Shown here: one piece after another, positions 33,325-42,219 of the stretch
Layout: every line of letters starts with the position of its first letter
Position numbering within the stretch: position 1 is the first letter of the stretch
NCBI GenBank assembly: GCA_050953445.1
Contig: JBMNMS010000002.1
Location: forward strand, 310,001 to 374,000
DNA from: JBMNMS01 sp050953445
GTDB lineage: Bacteria; Bacillota; Clostridia; Peptostreptococcales; Anaerovoracaceae
Direction: 5' to 3'
Length of the DNA stretch: 64,000 nucleotides
The notes under the pieces: generated by a model
Told to the model about the DNA's origin: nothing
The model's input: the letters and a program-made list of their open reading frames with translations, nothing else
Databases searched by the model: none
Translations under genes and position numbers: made by a program

Positions 33325-34677
33325 TCAACACATCCTCCCATACATACCCTCTTCCGACTCTGATGTTAATTCCACCAGGGCAAAGTTGCCTAAAAGACCA
33401 TAGCCTTCCTCCGGTGGTACATTTACATGAACCCTTATATAGTTATCGCTGAATCCTCGTACAAGATTCGTTTCTTCATTATAATCCTCAAATAGCACCC
33501 ATAGCCTGCCTCCGATATTGATTCGATAAAACTCCCTTGTAATCCTACTTGCTTCCGCTGTAAGGAGTCTTGATCGGGCGGCTTTAATCTGCGGGTCGAT
33601 TTGATTCTCCAAGGCAGCTGCCTTTGTTCCTTTTCGCTTAGAGTAAGGAAATACATGGGTCTTGACGAAAACCGCTCTTCTAATCAAATCCATGCTATCC
33701 TCAAAGTCCTGATCCGTCTCGCCGGGAAAACCTGCTATTATATCGGTGGTCACTCCAAAAGCCGGGTCATAGGTCCTGAGCAAATCTATGATCGACAGAT
33801 AGGAGCTTCTGTCATAGTTGCGATTCATGGCCGCAAGGATATTATCGCTTCCACTTTGCAGGGATAGATGAAGATGACGGCAAAGCCTTTTATGACCAAG
33901 CAATTCCCTTACATAATTCTCATCGACAACAGTAGGCTCCAAAGAACCTAAACGAATCCGGAAATCCCCTGGAAGCTCCGACAAACGGCCGACCAATTGA
34001 GAAAGAGGATAAGGATTACCTTCTTCGGATTCCTGTTCCATACCATACAATGCCGTATTTATTCCTGTGAGCACAAGCTCTTTGAAACCTTTAGATATCA
34101 AAAGTTCTGCCTCTGCAATTATATCTTCCTGGTTCCTGCTTCTTATAGGTCCCCTGGCATAAGGAATGATGCAATAGGAGCAAAATCTATCACACCCTTC
34201 TTGAATCTTAATATAGGCTTTAGAACGCGATTCCATGGAGGTAATCAGGCCAATCTCCTCATATCCTGTTAAATCTTCTCTTTCTAAAACGCAGCATATG
34301 GGAGTTAAAGGTTTTTCTTGTTTTAGGGCGGTATCAGAATCTAAATAGTCTTTAATTATTTTCCCAATCCGCCCCTTATTATTGGTTCCAACAATTATAT
34401 CCACTCCCTCTATTAGGGATGCTTCCCGGGGATTCATCTGGGCGAAACAGCCGGTAACAACAGTTATACAGTCCGGGTTTTTCCTTTTTACCCTCCTTAT
34501 ATGCTGCCTTGACTTGCGATCAGCTAATCCTGTTACAGTACATGTGTTAATAATATAGATCCCAGCCTCATCAATTTCATCGCAAATTTGAAACCCCTCA
34601 CCCATAAGCTGTTCCTTCATCCCCTGGGTTTCATATTGGTTGACCTTGCATCCCAATGTGTAAAAAGCAATCTTCAT
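33325..34677 (-). CDS. mtaB: tRNA t6A37 methylthiotransferase MtaB
   Basis: This protein of about 450 residues is a radical SAM methylthiotransferase. The N-terminal UPF0004 domain begins KIAFYTLGCKVNQYETQ with cluster cysteines (also NTCTVTG and VVTGCFAQ). The radical SAM motif is CDRFCSYC, and a C-terminal TRAM domain follows. GCKVNQ and the overall length fit MtaB (YqeV) rather than MiaB or RimO. It converts t6A37 to ms2t6A37 in tRNA. The ATG start lies 3 bases after the rsmE stop; a GTG two codons earlier overlaps it. Confidence 0.95.
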   Translation of the reverse strand: MKIAFYTLGCKVNQYETQGMKEQLMGEGFQICDEIDEAGIYIINTCTVTGLADRKSRQHIRRVKRKNPDCITVVTGCFAQMNPREASLIEGVDIIVGTNNKGRIGKIIKDYLDSDTALKQEKPLTPICCVLEREDLTGYEEIGLITSMESRSKAYIKIQEGCDRFCSYCIIPYARGPIRSRNQEDIIAEAELLISKGFKELVLTGINTALYGMEQESEEGNPYPLSQLVGRLSELPGDFRIRLGSLEPTVVDENYVRELLGHKRLCRHLHLSLQSGSDNILAAMNRNYDRSSYLSIIDLLRTYDPAFGVTTDIIAGFPGETDQDFEDSMDLIRRAVFVKTHVFPYSKRKGTKAAALENQIDPQIKAARSRLLTAEASRITREFYRINIGGRLWVLFEDYNEETNLVRGFSDNYIRVHVNVPPEEGYGLLGNFALVELTSESEEGMYGRMC

Positions 34678-34679
34678 AA

Positions 34680-35420
34680 TCACAATTCCAATTCATACAT
34701 TATCATGGATAAAGCTGCTATTCCCGCCGTTTCAGTACGCAAAACATTTTTTCCAAGTGTAACCGGACGGCAACCTGCTTCCACTGCCATATCCACTTCT
34801 TTTTGTGAAAACCCGCCTTCCGGGCCTATTATAAGGGCCATGGTCTTTGGTTTCTCCAAATAGCCTCTAAGCACCTCTTTGATTGAGACAACATCCTCAT
34901 TTTCATAGGGGATTATAGTCTGGTCATAGGTGTTTATTTCCTTCAACATCCTCTGGAAGTCCATAGGATATTCAATAACAGGCGGTATCCCCCTCAAACA
35001 TTGCTTAACAGCTTCATCTGAGATTCTTTGCCAACGTTCCAATTTCTTTTGCAAATTACCCTTATCGGTTACCACCGTACGATCTGTGAATATAGGCACA
35101 ACTTTATGAACACCTAACTCGACGGATTTTTGAATTATCGTTTCAATTTTACCTTGTTTGGGAAGCCCCTGAAAAAGGGTTATCAATAAGTCAGGCTCAC
35201 CGGAAAACCTTTGTTTATCCAATATTCTCAAGACAATTTTTTCGTCACCTTGTATATCCAATATTTCAGATTGGTAGTCGAAGGAATCACAATCGGAAAC
35301 CAGGACTCTGTCTCCCGCCTTGAGCCTTAAAACCTTAGATATATGTCTAATATCATCTTTGTTGGAAATCAGTATTTCCCCATCTCCAACGCTGGTTTTA
35401 TCCACAAAAAATTTACTCAT
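34680..35420 (-). CDS. rsmE: 16S rRNA m3U1498 methyltransferase RsmE
   Basis: This 246-residue SPOUT-family methyltransferase has the C-terminal knot motif ALIIGPEGGFSQKEVDMA and ends VTLGKNVLRTETAGIAALSMIMYELE. It methylates U1498 of 16S rRNA. It is packed between prmA (4-base gap) and mtaB, an arrangement common in Firmicutes. Normal length. Confidence 0.95.
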   Translation of the reverse strand: MSKFFVDKTSVGDGEILISNKDDIRHISKVLRLKAGDRVLVSDCDSFDYQSEILDIQGDEKIVLRILDKQRFSGEPDLLITLFQGLPKQGKIETIIQKSVELGVHKVVPIFTDRTVVTDKGNLQKKLERWQRISDEAVKQCLRGIPPVIEYPMDFQRMLKEINTYDQTIIPYENEDVVSIKEVLRGYLEKPKTMALIIGPEGGFSQKEVDMAVEAGCRPVTLGKNVLRTETAGIAALSMIMYELEL

Positions 35421-35423
35421 AAA

Positions 35424-36350
35424 TCATTTTTGCGCTACGATAGCACACCATTCTTCCTTTTCCATAATATCCAGCACCTTAAACCCATGCTCTGCCATAC
35501 ATGAAACCACTTCTTCCTTTTTTTCAATCAATATGCCGGAAGAAATATAAATCCCTTCCTCAGTTAAATGGTTTGAAACCTCTTTTGAAAGCATGATGAC
35601 AAGGTCTGCCATAAGATTTGCGACTACTAAATTAAATTCTCCCAAAATTCCCTCGGTCAAATCCCCTGCCTCAATGACAATCTTTTCAGATAGGCCATTT
35701 AATAAAACATTTTCCCTTGCAATCCTTACCGCTTCCGGGTCGATATCTATACCTACCACTGAAACCGATCCTAAAAAGGCCCCGGCGATTGACAAAATTG
35801 CAGATCCGCAACCTACATCCAATAATTTGGTATTCCCCTTCACAATATATCTTTCAAGGGCTTGTAGGCATAGTATAGTGGTGGGATGCGTGCCTGTCCC
35901 AAAGGCCATCCCCGGATCGATATTGATGATAATATCGCTGTCCCTTTCCCTTTGATAATCATCCCACCCAGGCTTAATCACTAAGTTCTTGGTTACCCTA
36001 ATTGGTTTGAAATACTCCTTCCATTTTTCCTTCCAGTCATCTTCCTTGACATAACCGATCTCCATCCCGTCCAGTGGAAAGTCCTGGCATATATAAGTCA
36101 CCTTATCTAAGATTTCAAGACCTTCTTCCGTATCTTCGATATAAAAACTTATACTTGATGATATGTTTTGAAGATCATAAAGCTTTTCATCCACATAATC
36201 CCAATCGTATTCATTCTTTTTTTGCAGAAACTCCTGGAAAATTTCAGGATCCTCCACTACAAAACCCCCGATGCCTATACCGGACAAAGCATAGGTCAGG
36301 GGTTCCATATAGTCCTTTGAAATAAATATTTTAACCTCAGTATAATTCAT
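35424..36350 (-). CDS. prmA: Ribosomal protein L11 methyltransferase PrmA
   Basis: This 308-residue SAM-dependent methyltransferase has motif I LDVGCGSAILSIAGA, the DPGMAFGTGTHPTT substrate loop and NLMADL near motif IV. It trimethylates L11. It lies after dnaJ (15-base gap) and is probably read through from the heat-shock operon. Confidence 0.95.
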   Translation of the reverse strand: MNYTEVKIFISKDYMEPLTYALSGIGIGGFVVEDPEIFQEFLQKKNEYDWDYVDEKLYDLQNISSSISFYIEDTEEGLEILDKVTYICQDFPLDGMEIGYVKEDDWKEKWKEYFKPIRVTKNLVIKPGWDDYQRERDSDIIINIDPGMAFGTGTHPTTILCLQALERYIVKGNTKLLDVGCGSAILSIAGAFLGSVSVVGIDIDPEAVRIARENVLLNGLSEKIVIEAGDLTEGILGEFNLVVANLMADLVIMLSKEVSNHLTEEGIYISSGILIEKKEEVVSCMAEHGFKVLDIMEKEEWCAIVAQK

Positions 36351-36365
36351 TTCTGCCTCATATTT

Positions 36366-37523
36366 CTACGATTTGAACAGCTCCTTCATCGTTTCAGCGA
36401 AAGTCTTACGTTTGGAATATCCATCAGTTGTTAGAGATTCACCTAACTTTTCAATAAGCTTGCGCTGATCGCCTTTCAATTTTGTTGGAACTTCTAAATT
36501 TACTTTTACATAAAGGTCACCGTGTTTGTTCGATCGCAGGCTTTGAATGCCCTTACCCTTCAACCTGAATACAGTCCCGGGCTGGGTTCCTGCCGGAATC
36601 TTGTAGGATACCTTTTCCTTTAAAGTTGGCACCACAAGTTCATCTCCCAGAGCAGCCTGACTGAAGGTTATCGGCATTTCCAGCCAAAGATCCATTCCAC
36701 GACGTTCAAAAAGCTTATGTTTTTGTACGGAAATTACCACATAAAGATCCCCCGGTGGTCCACCGTTGGCACCCGGTTCCCCTTGCCCCTTAATTGAAAT
36801 TACAGAATCATTATCCACACCCGGAGGGATATCAACGGCAATGGTTACAGTTTTTCTCACCTTCCCGGATCCGGTACACTTGGGACACGGATTTTCAATC
36901 ACCTCACCGCTGCCACCGCATTTATTACAGGGATGCACACTGGTGAACTGGCCAAAAGGCGTATTTTGTGTAGTTCTCATTTCACCGCTGCCGCCACAGA
37001 CAGAGCAAGTTACTTTCGAGGAACCCTTTGCAGCCCCAGTTCCATCACATTCTCCACAGGACACATATTTGTTGATTTGAATGTTTTTCTTTACGCCGAA
37101 GGCTGCTTCCTCAAAAGAAATGTTCACACCTTTTTGCAGGTCAGCCCCCTTCCTGGGTCCGGTCCTCCTCTTTTGAGAGTAACCGCCGCCACCGAACATT
37201 CCACCAAACAAATCCCCAAAAACGTCCTCAAATCCACCGCCATAAGTGCCCCCGCCAAATCCTCCAAAACCGCCGCCGAATCCTGCGTTGGGATCGACAC
37301 CCGCATGTCCGAATCTATCATACTTATCCTTTTTATCAGGATCTGAAAGTATGCTATAGGCTTCGTTTACCTCTTTAAATTTTTCTTCAGCCTTCTTGTC
37401 ACCAGGGTTTTTATCCGGATGATATTCCATAGCTTTCTTTCTGAAAGCGGTTTTGATTTCTGCTTCGGAAGCTCCCTTTTGCAAGCCAAGGACCTCATAA
37501 TAGTCTCGCTTCTGTTCTGCCAT
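36366..37523 (-). CDS. dnaJ: Chaperone protein DnaJ
   Basis: This 385-residue type I DnaJ has a J domain (RDYYEVLGLQKGASEAEIKTAFRKKAMEYHPDKNPG, HPD present) and a long Gly/Phe-rich linker. Four zinc motifs follow (CGECDGTG, CSVCGGSG, CNKCGGSG, CPKCTGSG), then substrate domains. It stimulates DnaK. It lies 73 bases downstream of dnaK within the hrcA operon. Confidence 0.97.
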   Translation of the reverse strand: MAEQKRDYYEVLGLQKGASEAEIKTAFRKKAMEYHPDKNPGDKKAEEKFKEVNEAYSILSDPDKKDKYDRFGHAGVDPNAGFGGGFGGFGGGTYGGGFEDVFGDLFGGMFGGGGYSQKRRTGPRKGADLQKGVNISFEEAAFGVKKNIQINKYVSCGECDGTGAAKGSSKVTCSVCGGSGEMRTTQNTPFGQFTSVHPCNKCGGSGEVIENPCPKCTGSGKVRKTVTIAVDIPPGVDNDSVISIKGQGEPGANGGPPGDLYVVISVQKHKLFERRGMDLWLEMPITFSQAALGDELVVPTLKEKVSYKIPAGTQPGTVFRLKGKGIQSLRSNKHGDLYVKVNLEVPTKLKGDQRKLIEKLGESLTTDGYSKRKTFAETMKELFKS

Positions 37524-37596
37524 TTGTTACCCCCTTAATACATAGCCATGGGGGCATGCCTGCATCTACAAGAATGCCCCATCAAAGCAAAATCAA

Positions 37597-39462
37597 TTAG
37601 TTTTCTTTATCGTTTTCTTCATCGACTACTTCATAATCTGCATCCACTACATTATCTGCTGCTCCATCATCAGAGCCCGAATCCTCCTGTCCTGAGAATC
37701 CTCCTGCCATTCCCTCCTGAGATGCCTGGGCCTGTTGATACATTTTGGCTGATATGGTGTGGAATTTCTCAGTTAGATTCTCGGTTTTTGCCTTAATATC
37801 CTCAAGGGTACCATTTTCCATTACATTGCTAAGATCCTCTTTGGCAGATTCGATGTCGGCTTTTTCTTCATCAGAAAGGCTGCCTTCCAACTCTTTTAAG
37901 GCCTTTTCAGTCTCATATATCAGGGTTTCCGCCTGATTGCGAGCCTCTACCTCTTCCTTGCGCTTTTTATCCTCCTCGGCATATTGTTCAGCTTCCTTAA
38001 CCTTTTGTTTTATCTCTTCATCGGAAAGCTTTGTAGATGAGGTAATGGTTATTCTCTGCTCTTTTCCGGTGCCTAAATCCTTAGCGCTTACATTTACTAT
38101 TCCGTTGGCATCTATATCGAATGTAACCTCAATCTGAGGAACACCTCTGGGAGCAGGCGGAATACCTGTAAGCTGGAATCTTCCAAGGGTTATATTGCCG
38201 GCGGCCATTTCCCTTTCACCCTGCATTACGTGAATATCCACAGCACTTTGATTATCCGCTGCCGTAGAGAAAATCTGACTCTTTTTTGTCGGAATTGTGG
38301 TGTTTCTTTCAATCAGTCTGGTAGCCACGCCCCCAAGGGTCTCTATGGACAAGGAAAGGGGTGTAACGTCTAAAAGGAGCACATCCTTAACCTCACCCGT
38401 CAATACCCCTGCCTGCACCGCTGCTCCTATGGCAACACATTCGTCAGGATTTATACCCTTGAAAGGTTCTTTCCCCGTTATTTTCTTTACAGCTTCCTGG
38501 ACCGCAGGTATTCGAGTGGATCCACCAACTAAGATTACCTTTTCAATATCGTTGTTGGTTATTCCCGCATCCGACATTGCCTTTCTAATCGGCTCAATGG
38601 TCTTTTCAACTAAATGCCCGGTTAGTTGGTCGAATTTGGCCCTGGTTATATCCATATTGAGATGGAGAGGCCCGTCGTTATTTACGGTGATAAAGGGAAG
38701 GTTGATATTTGTTGTCTGAGATGAAGAAAGCTCCTTTTTAGCCTTTTCAGAGGCCTCCTTCAACCTTTGCAATGCCATCTTATCCTTTCTTAAATCAACC
38801 CCGTTTTCCTTAGCAAAGCTATCTGCAATGAAATTCATCAAAGCGTCATCAAAATCATCGCCTCCCAACTTATTGTTTCCGTTGGTGGCCATAACCTCAA
38901 AAACACCATCGCCAAGCTCTAAGATGGACACGTCAAAAGTACCTCCGCCAAGATCGTAGACCAGTATCTTATGCTGTCCACTTTCCTTGTCCATTCCGTA
39001 GGCCAAAGCCGCCGCTGTTGGCTCATTTATAATCCTTTTTACCTCTAACCCGGCAATTTTTCCCGCATCCTTTGTGGCCTGTTTCTGGCTATCTGTAAAG
39101 TATGCAGGTACAGTTATAACCGCCTCAGTTACCTTTTCTCCCAAATAGCTTTCTGCGTCCGTCTTTAATTTGGCTAAGATCATAGCCGAAATATCCTGAG
39201 GTGTATATGTTTTTCCATCAATGTCCACCTTGAAACCGGTACCCATTTCTCTTTTTATTGAAGATATGGTTCTTGTGGGATTGGTTATGGCCTGTCTTTT
39301 GGCAGTCTCCCCAACAAGCCTTTCTCCATTTTTAGCAAATCCCACCACCGATGGAGTAGTTCTGTTTCCTTCTGCGTTTGCAATTACTATAGGATCTCCG
39401 CCTTCCATAACGGATACACATGAATTGGTAGTACCCAGGTCAATTCCTATTACTTTTCCCAT
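37597..39462 (-). CDS. dnaK: Chaperone protein DnaK (Hsp70)
   Basis: This 621-residue Hsp70 starts MGKVIGIDLGTTNSCVSVME. It has the ATPase phosphate loop VYDLGGGTFDVSIL, AYGMDK and NEPTAAALAYG, then the substrate domain and lid. The C-terminus is acidic (DNVVDADYEVVDEEN), as usual in Gram-positive DnaK. It is the main protein-folding chaperone of the operon. Confidence 0.98.
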   Translation of the reverse strand: MGKVIGIDLGTTNSCVSVMEGGDPIVIANAEGNRTTPSVVGFAKNGERLVGETAKRQAITNPTRTISSIKREMGTGFKVDIDGKTYTPQDISAMILAKLKTDAESYLGEKVTEAVITVPAYFTDSQKQATKDAGKIAGLEVKRIINEPTAAALAYGMDKESGQHKILVYDLGGGTFDVSILELGDGVFEVMATNGNNKLGGDDFDDALMNFIADSFAKENGVDLRKDKMALQRLKEASEKAKKELSSSQTTNINLPFITVNNDGPLHLNMDITRAKFDQLTGHLVEKTIEPIRKAMSDAGITNNDIEKVILVGGSTRIPAVQEAVKKITGKEPFKGINPDECVAIGAAVQAGVLTGEVKDVLLLDVTPLSLSIETLGGVATRLIERNTTIPTKKSQIFSTAADNQSAVDIHVMQGEREMAAGNITLGRFQLTGIPPAPRGVPQIEVTFDIDANGIVNVSAKDLGTGKEQRITITSSTKLSDEEIKQKVKEAEQYAEEDKKRKEEVEARNQAETLIYETEKALKELEGSLSDEEKADIESAKEDLSNVMENGTLEDIKAKTENLTEKFHTISAKMYQQAQASQEGMAGGFSGQEDSGSDDGAADNVVDADYEVVDEENDKEN

Positions 39463-39503
39463 TTTAGTTCCTCCTTACAATTCTCTTTTCCATTTATTCC
39501 TTT

Positions 39504-40079
39504 TCATTGGGCTACTTTTACCATAGACGGCCTGATAACCCTGTTATTTAACAAATATCCCCTTTGAAGCACGCCAGTAATCTTTCCGCTTTCAAAATTT
39601 TCATGGGATTCCATAACTACCGCATGATGGAAGTTAGGATCGAAATCTTTTCCTTCCGCTTCGATTTCTTCAAGTCCGCATTTTATAAGAACCCCCATGA
39701 ATTGTTTGTATATCATCTCCATCCCTTCTAGCATACCCTTATCTGTGCTGTTTTCTCCATGGCTCAGTGCTCTTTCAAAATTATCGATAACATCCAACAG
39801 GTCTGTTACAATTTTTTCGTTGGCATAAGCATATATATCGCCTTTTTCTTTTTCAACCCTTTTTTTGAAGTTTTGAAAATCTGCTGCAAGACGCAGGTAT
39901 CGGGTTTGAAGTTCTTCATCTTCGCCGGTATCTTGCGGAGCGGATTCCTCTACCCTTGCCGGTTCATCATCCTCCGTTTTTTCAGACTTCTGCTTGAGCC
40001 GCTCTTCCTGTGCGTCTATCATTTCTTTCAACTTCTCTTCCTCTTTTTTTCTCTCAGGACCATTATTGTTATCCTTCAT
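39504..40079 (-). CDS. grpE: Nucleotide exchange factor GrpE
   Basis: This 191-residue protein has a long charged N-terminal coiled coil (about residues 1-85) and a C-terminal beta domain with DPNFHHAVVMESHENFESGKITGVLQRGYLLNNRVIRPSMVKVA, the GrpE signature. It releases ADP from DnaK. It overlaps the hrcA stop region by 11 bases. Confidence 0.97.
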   Translation of the reverse strand: MKDNNNGPERKKEEEKLKEMIDAQEERLKQKSEKTEDDEPARVEESAPQDTGEDEELQTRYLRLAADFQNFKKRVEKEKGDIYAYANEKIVTDLLDVIDNFERALSHGENSTDKGMLEGMEMIYKQFMGVLIKCGLEEIEAEGKDFDPNFHHAVVMESHENFESGKITGVLQRGYLLNNRVIRPSMVKVAQ

Positions 40080-41112
40080 CGTCTCCCTCCTTTATTTGAA
40101 AAGCCTTGTTAAGGTTGTCGGTCATGTACTCTATAATTGAAGTGACCTTATTGTATTTCATCCGGGTAGGGCCAATAACCCCCAATTTACCAACGGGCTT
40201 TCCGTTGATATGATAGGTTGCTGTTATCAAACTGCAGTCCTTCATAATCTCATCTGCATTTTCCCCACCTATGGTAATGATTACTCCATCTTCTCTATTT
40301 ACAAGGATTTCCGTCATATACTTCTTCTTGTTTACCATTTCAATAAACAACCTTGCCTTTTCCAGGTCATTATATTCCGGAATGGAGAATATATTTGTAA
40401 GTCCTTCAAGATAAAGATCTACATTTAGCATATTTTCCAATGTTGAAAGGAAATTAGGTCTTATATCCCCAGCCAGCCGGTTCAAAGACATCAGATCCGA
40501 CTGAAAATCGCGGATAATATCTCTGGTGAGAATGTCGCTTATATTCTGGCCCTTATAATCATGAGTCATCAATTTGGACATGATCCTCAACTGTTCCTCT
40601 GTATATGCCGTGTGCAAGCGTACAGTCGTATTAGATATCTTCCCGCTTTCGGCAACGATCATTATGACCACTGTATCGGCATCCACCGATACGATGTTTA
40701 CATATTTAAGCTTATCCTCCTCCGGACTTGGTGTAATTGCAAACGATGTCAGGTTTGTCAATTCGGATAGGAGTTCGGCAGCTCTTTCTATGATTTTATC
40801 AAGTTCGCTTATGTTCTTCGTCAGTCTTTTTGAAATTTCATCTTTATCTTTTTCAGGCATCTTATATTTATCCATAAGATGATTGACATACAATCTATAA
40901 GCCTTATCCGAGGGCACCCTTCCAGCAGAAGTATGAGGATGGGTCAGGTAACCCATTTCCTCTAAATCGGACATCTCATTGCGAATTGTTGCCGGACTAA
41001 TACCCATATCATATTTGCGCGAAAGGGTTCTGGAACCCACCGGCTCAGCCGATAAGATGAAATCGGATATGATTGCCTGCAATATTCTTAGCTTTCTTTC
41101 GTTTAATTCCAT
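40069..41112 (-). CDS. hrcA: Heat-inducible transcription repressor HrcA
   Basis: This repressor of about 347 residues has an N-terminal winged helix (ERKLRILQAIISDFILSAEPVGSRTLSRKYDMGISPATIRNEMSDLEEMGYL). The conserved HPHTSAGRVPSDKAYRLYV follows, then a GAF-like core. HrcA binds CIRCE and its activity depends on GroEL. The ATG after GGTGGAGG is used rather than one 9 bases upstream. It is the first gene of its operon and directly downstream of a CIRCE element, so it represses itself. Confidence 0.96.
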   Translation of the reverse strand: MELNERKLRILQAIISDFILSAEPVGSRTLSRKYDMGISPATIRNEMSDLEEMGYLTHPHTSAGRVPSDKAYRLYVNHLMDKYKMPEKDKDEISKRLTKNISELDKIIERAAELLSELTNLTSFAITPSPEEDKLKYVNIVSVDADTVVIMIVAESGKISNTTVRLHTAYTEEQLRIMSKLMTHDYKGQNISDILTRDIIRDFQSDLMSLNRLAGDIRPNFLSTLENMLNVDLYLEGLTNIFSIPEYNDLEKARLFIEMVNKKKYMTEILVNREDGVIITIGGENADEIMKDCSLITATYHINGKPVGKLGVIGPTRMKYNKVTSIIEYMTDNLNKAFQIKEGDDEG

Positions 41113-41128
41113 AGCCTCCACCGCCTTG

Positions 41129-41155
41129 TTAGCACTCTTGATTAGTGAGTGCTAA
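41129..41155 (-). promoter_or_regulatory. CIRCE operator
   Basis: TTAGCACTC-N9-GAGTGCTAA matches the CIRCE consensus perfectly. It lies 16 bases upstream of the hrcA ATG and directly downstream of the promoter, so HrcA binding there represses the hrcA-grpE-dnaK-dnaJ operon. Confidence 0.97.
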
Positions 41156-41165
41156 TCACAAGTTA

Positions 41166-41194
41166 AATTTACCATTTACCCACAATAGTGTCAA
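41166..41194 (-). promoter_or_regulatory. Sigma-A promoter of the heat-shock operon
   Basis: On the minus strand TTGACA (41189-41194) and TAAATT (41166-41171) are exactly 17 bases apart, ending 10 bases before CIRCE. The -35 box overlaps the stop codon of the upstream acyltransferase gene. Confidence 0.8.
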
Positions 41195-42219
41195 TACTTT
41201 TTTAAAAAAAACTTAAATAAATTGGATATACCCTCCATTATTTTATTATAGAAGGATTCGACGGGCTTTTTTCCTAGCAGGTAAACACTTGCTGCCGCCG
41301 CCAGAAAAGTCAGAACATATATGACAAAAGTGCCGCCTCCCGGCAGTCCAAAGCGCTGAATCACATAGCGAATAATAATATGGAAAACGTAGACCGCCAT
41401 AGTGTTTTCCCCTATGGTGGACAAAAAGTTCCTTTTTTCTGTGGTTAACCCTATAAATACCAGTATCCAGCAGCAGGAAACAATTATGATTAGCAGCCTC
41501 ATCAATAGCCCTTGCCAGGGGGAAACCCCACTTGCCATATAGGATCTTTTCAGATAGAGCATCCCAATAGGCATGAACCCGGTCTTTGATAAAAAGACTG
41601 AAAAGCCTAAAAGCCCGGACAACAGGATTATAAGAGCCGGCTTTGGTATTTTACGAATTTTATCAATATGTTCCTGCTTAGAAAAGTACCCCAGCATAAA
41701 AAAAGGTAAAAAACCGAATGTTCGGCCGAGGGCAATCTTTTCACCCAAAAAAGGAACAAACCCTGCCAAAAGTGAAATTGCAAAGCTTATGGGTAGTATG
41801 TAAGGTATTTTGGAAATATCCTTAATAAAAAATCTGTAATAAAACATAACTAAAAGATACCAAAGGGCCATGGTAGGTATGAAAAAGTTTATAGTGGCAT
41901 ATCCATTGAGCAGATACCGCACCCCGTACATGAATATCATGAGTACAAAATATGGCAATAGAAACATCTGTACAGATGTTTGTCTGCATTTGGCCACATT
42001 CTTCGAAAAGTAACCGGAAACGAAAAGGAAGCCTTGCATTATATAGGAAAATGAAGTTATGTATATTATGCCCCCTAATGAATCCACTGAAAAATCGCCG
42101 TTGACTTTGTGATAATGAGCATAAACTACGGAAAATATCAACAATGCTTTAATATTATCGAAAAGATGATTTCTTGCCTTATCTTTACTCATGGTGTTTC
42201 CGCCCGCTTCCTCTATCAT
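41191..42219 (-). CDS. Acyltransferase 3 family membrane protein
   Basis: This integral membrane protein of about 342 residues has around ten helices. It begins with the family motif NHLFDNIKALLIFSVVYAHY, where the first histidine region of acyltransferase-3/OafA-NolL-type O-acetyltransferases lies. It probably acylates a sugar or envelope polymer; the substrate is unknown. The chosen ATG overlaps the glpK stop as ATGA; other ATG codons 9 bases upstream and 27 bases downstream are possible. Together with glpK it interrupts the usual hemW-hrcA adjacency. Confidence 0.8.
   Translation of the reverse strand: MIEEAGGNTMSKDKARNHLFDNIKALLIFSVVYAHYHKVNGDFSVDSLGGIIYITSFSYIMQGFLFVSGYFSKNVAKCRQTSVQMFLLPYFVLMIFMYGVRYLLNGYATINFFIPTMALWYLLVMFYYRFFIKDISKIPYILPISFAISLLAGFVPFLGEKIALGRTFGFLPFFMLGYFSKQEHIDKIRKIPKPALIILLSGLLGFSVFLSKTGFMPIGMLYLKRSYMASGVSPWQGLLMRLLIIIVSCCWILVFIGLTTEKRNFLSTIGENTMAVYVFHIIIRYVIQRFGLPGGGTFVIYVLTFLAAAASVYLLGKKPVESFYNKIMEGISNLFKFFLKKY

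Noticed and set aside
37124..37321. Frames antisense to or overlapping dnaJ, dnaK, ppdK and other core genes
   Set aside because: They mirror the codon bias of the real genes on the other frame or strand and show no protein-family motifs.
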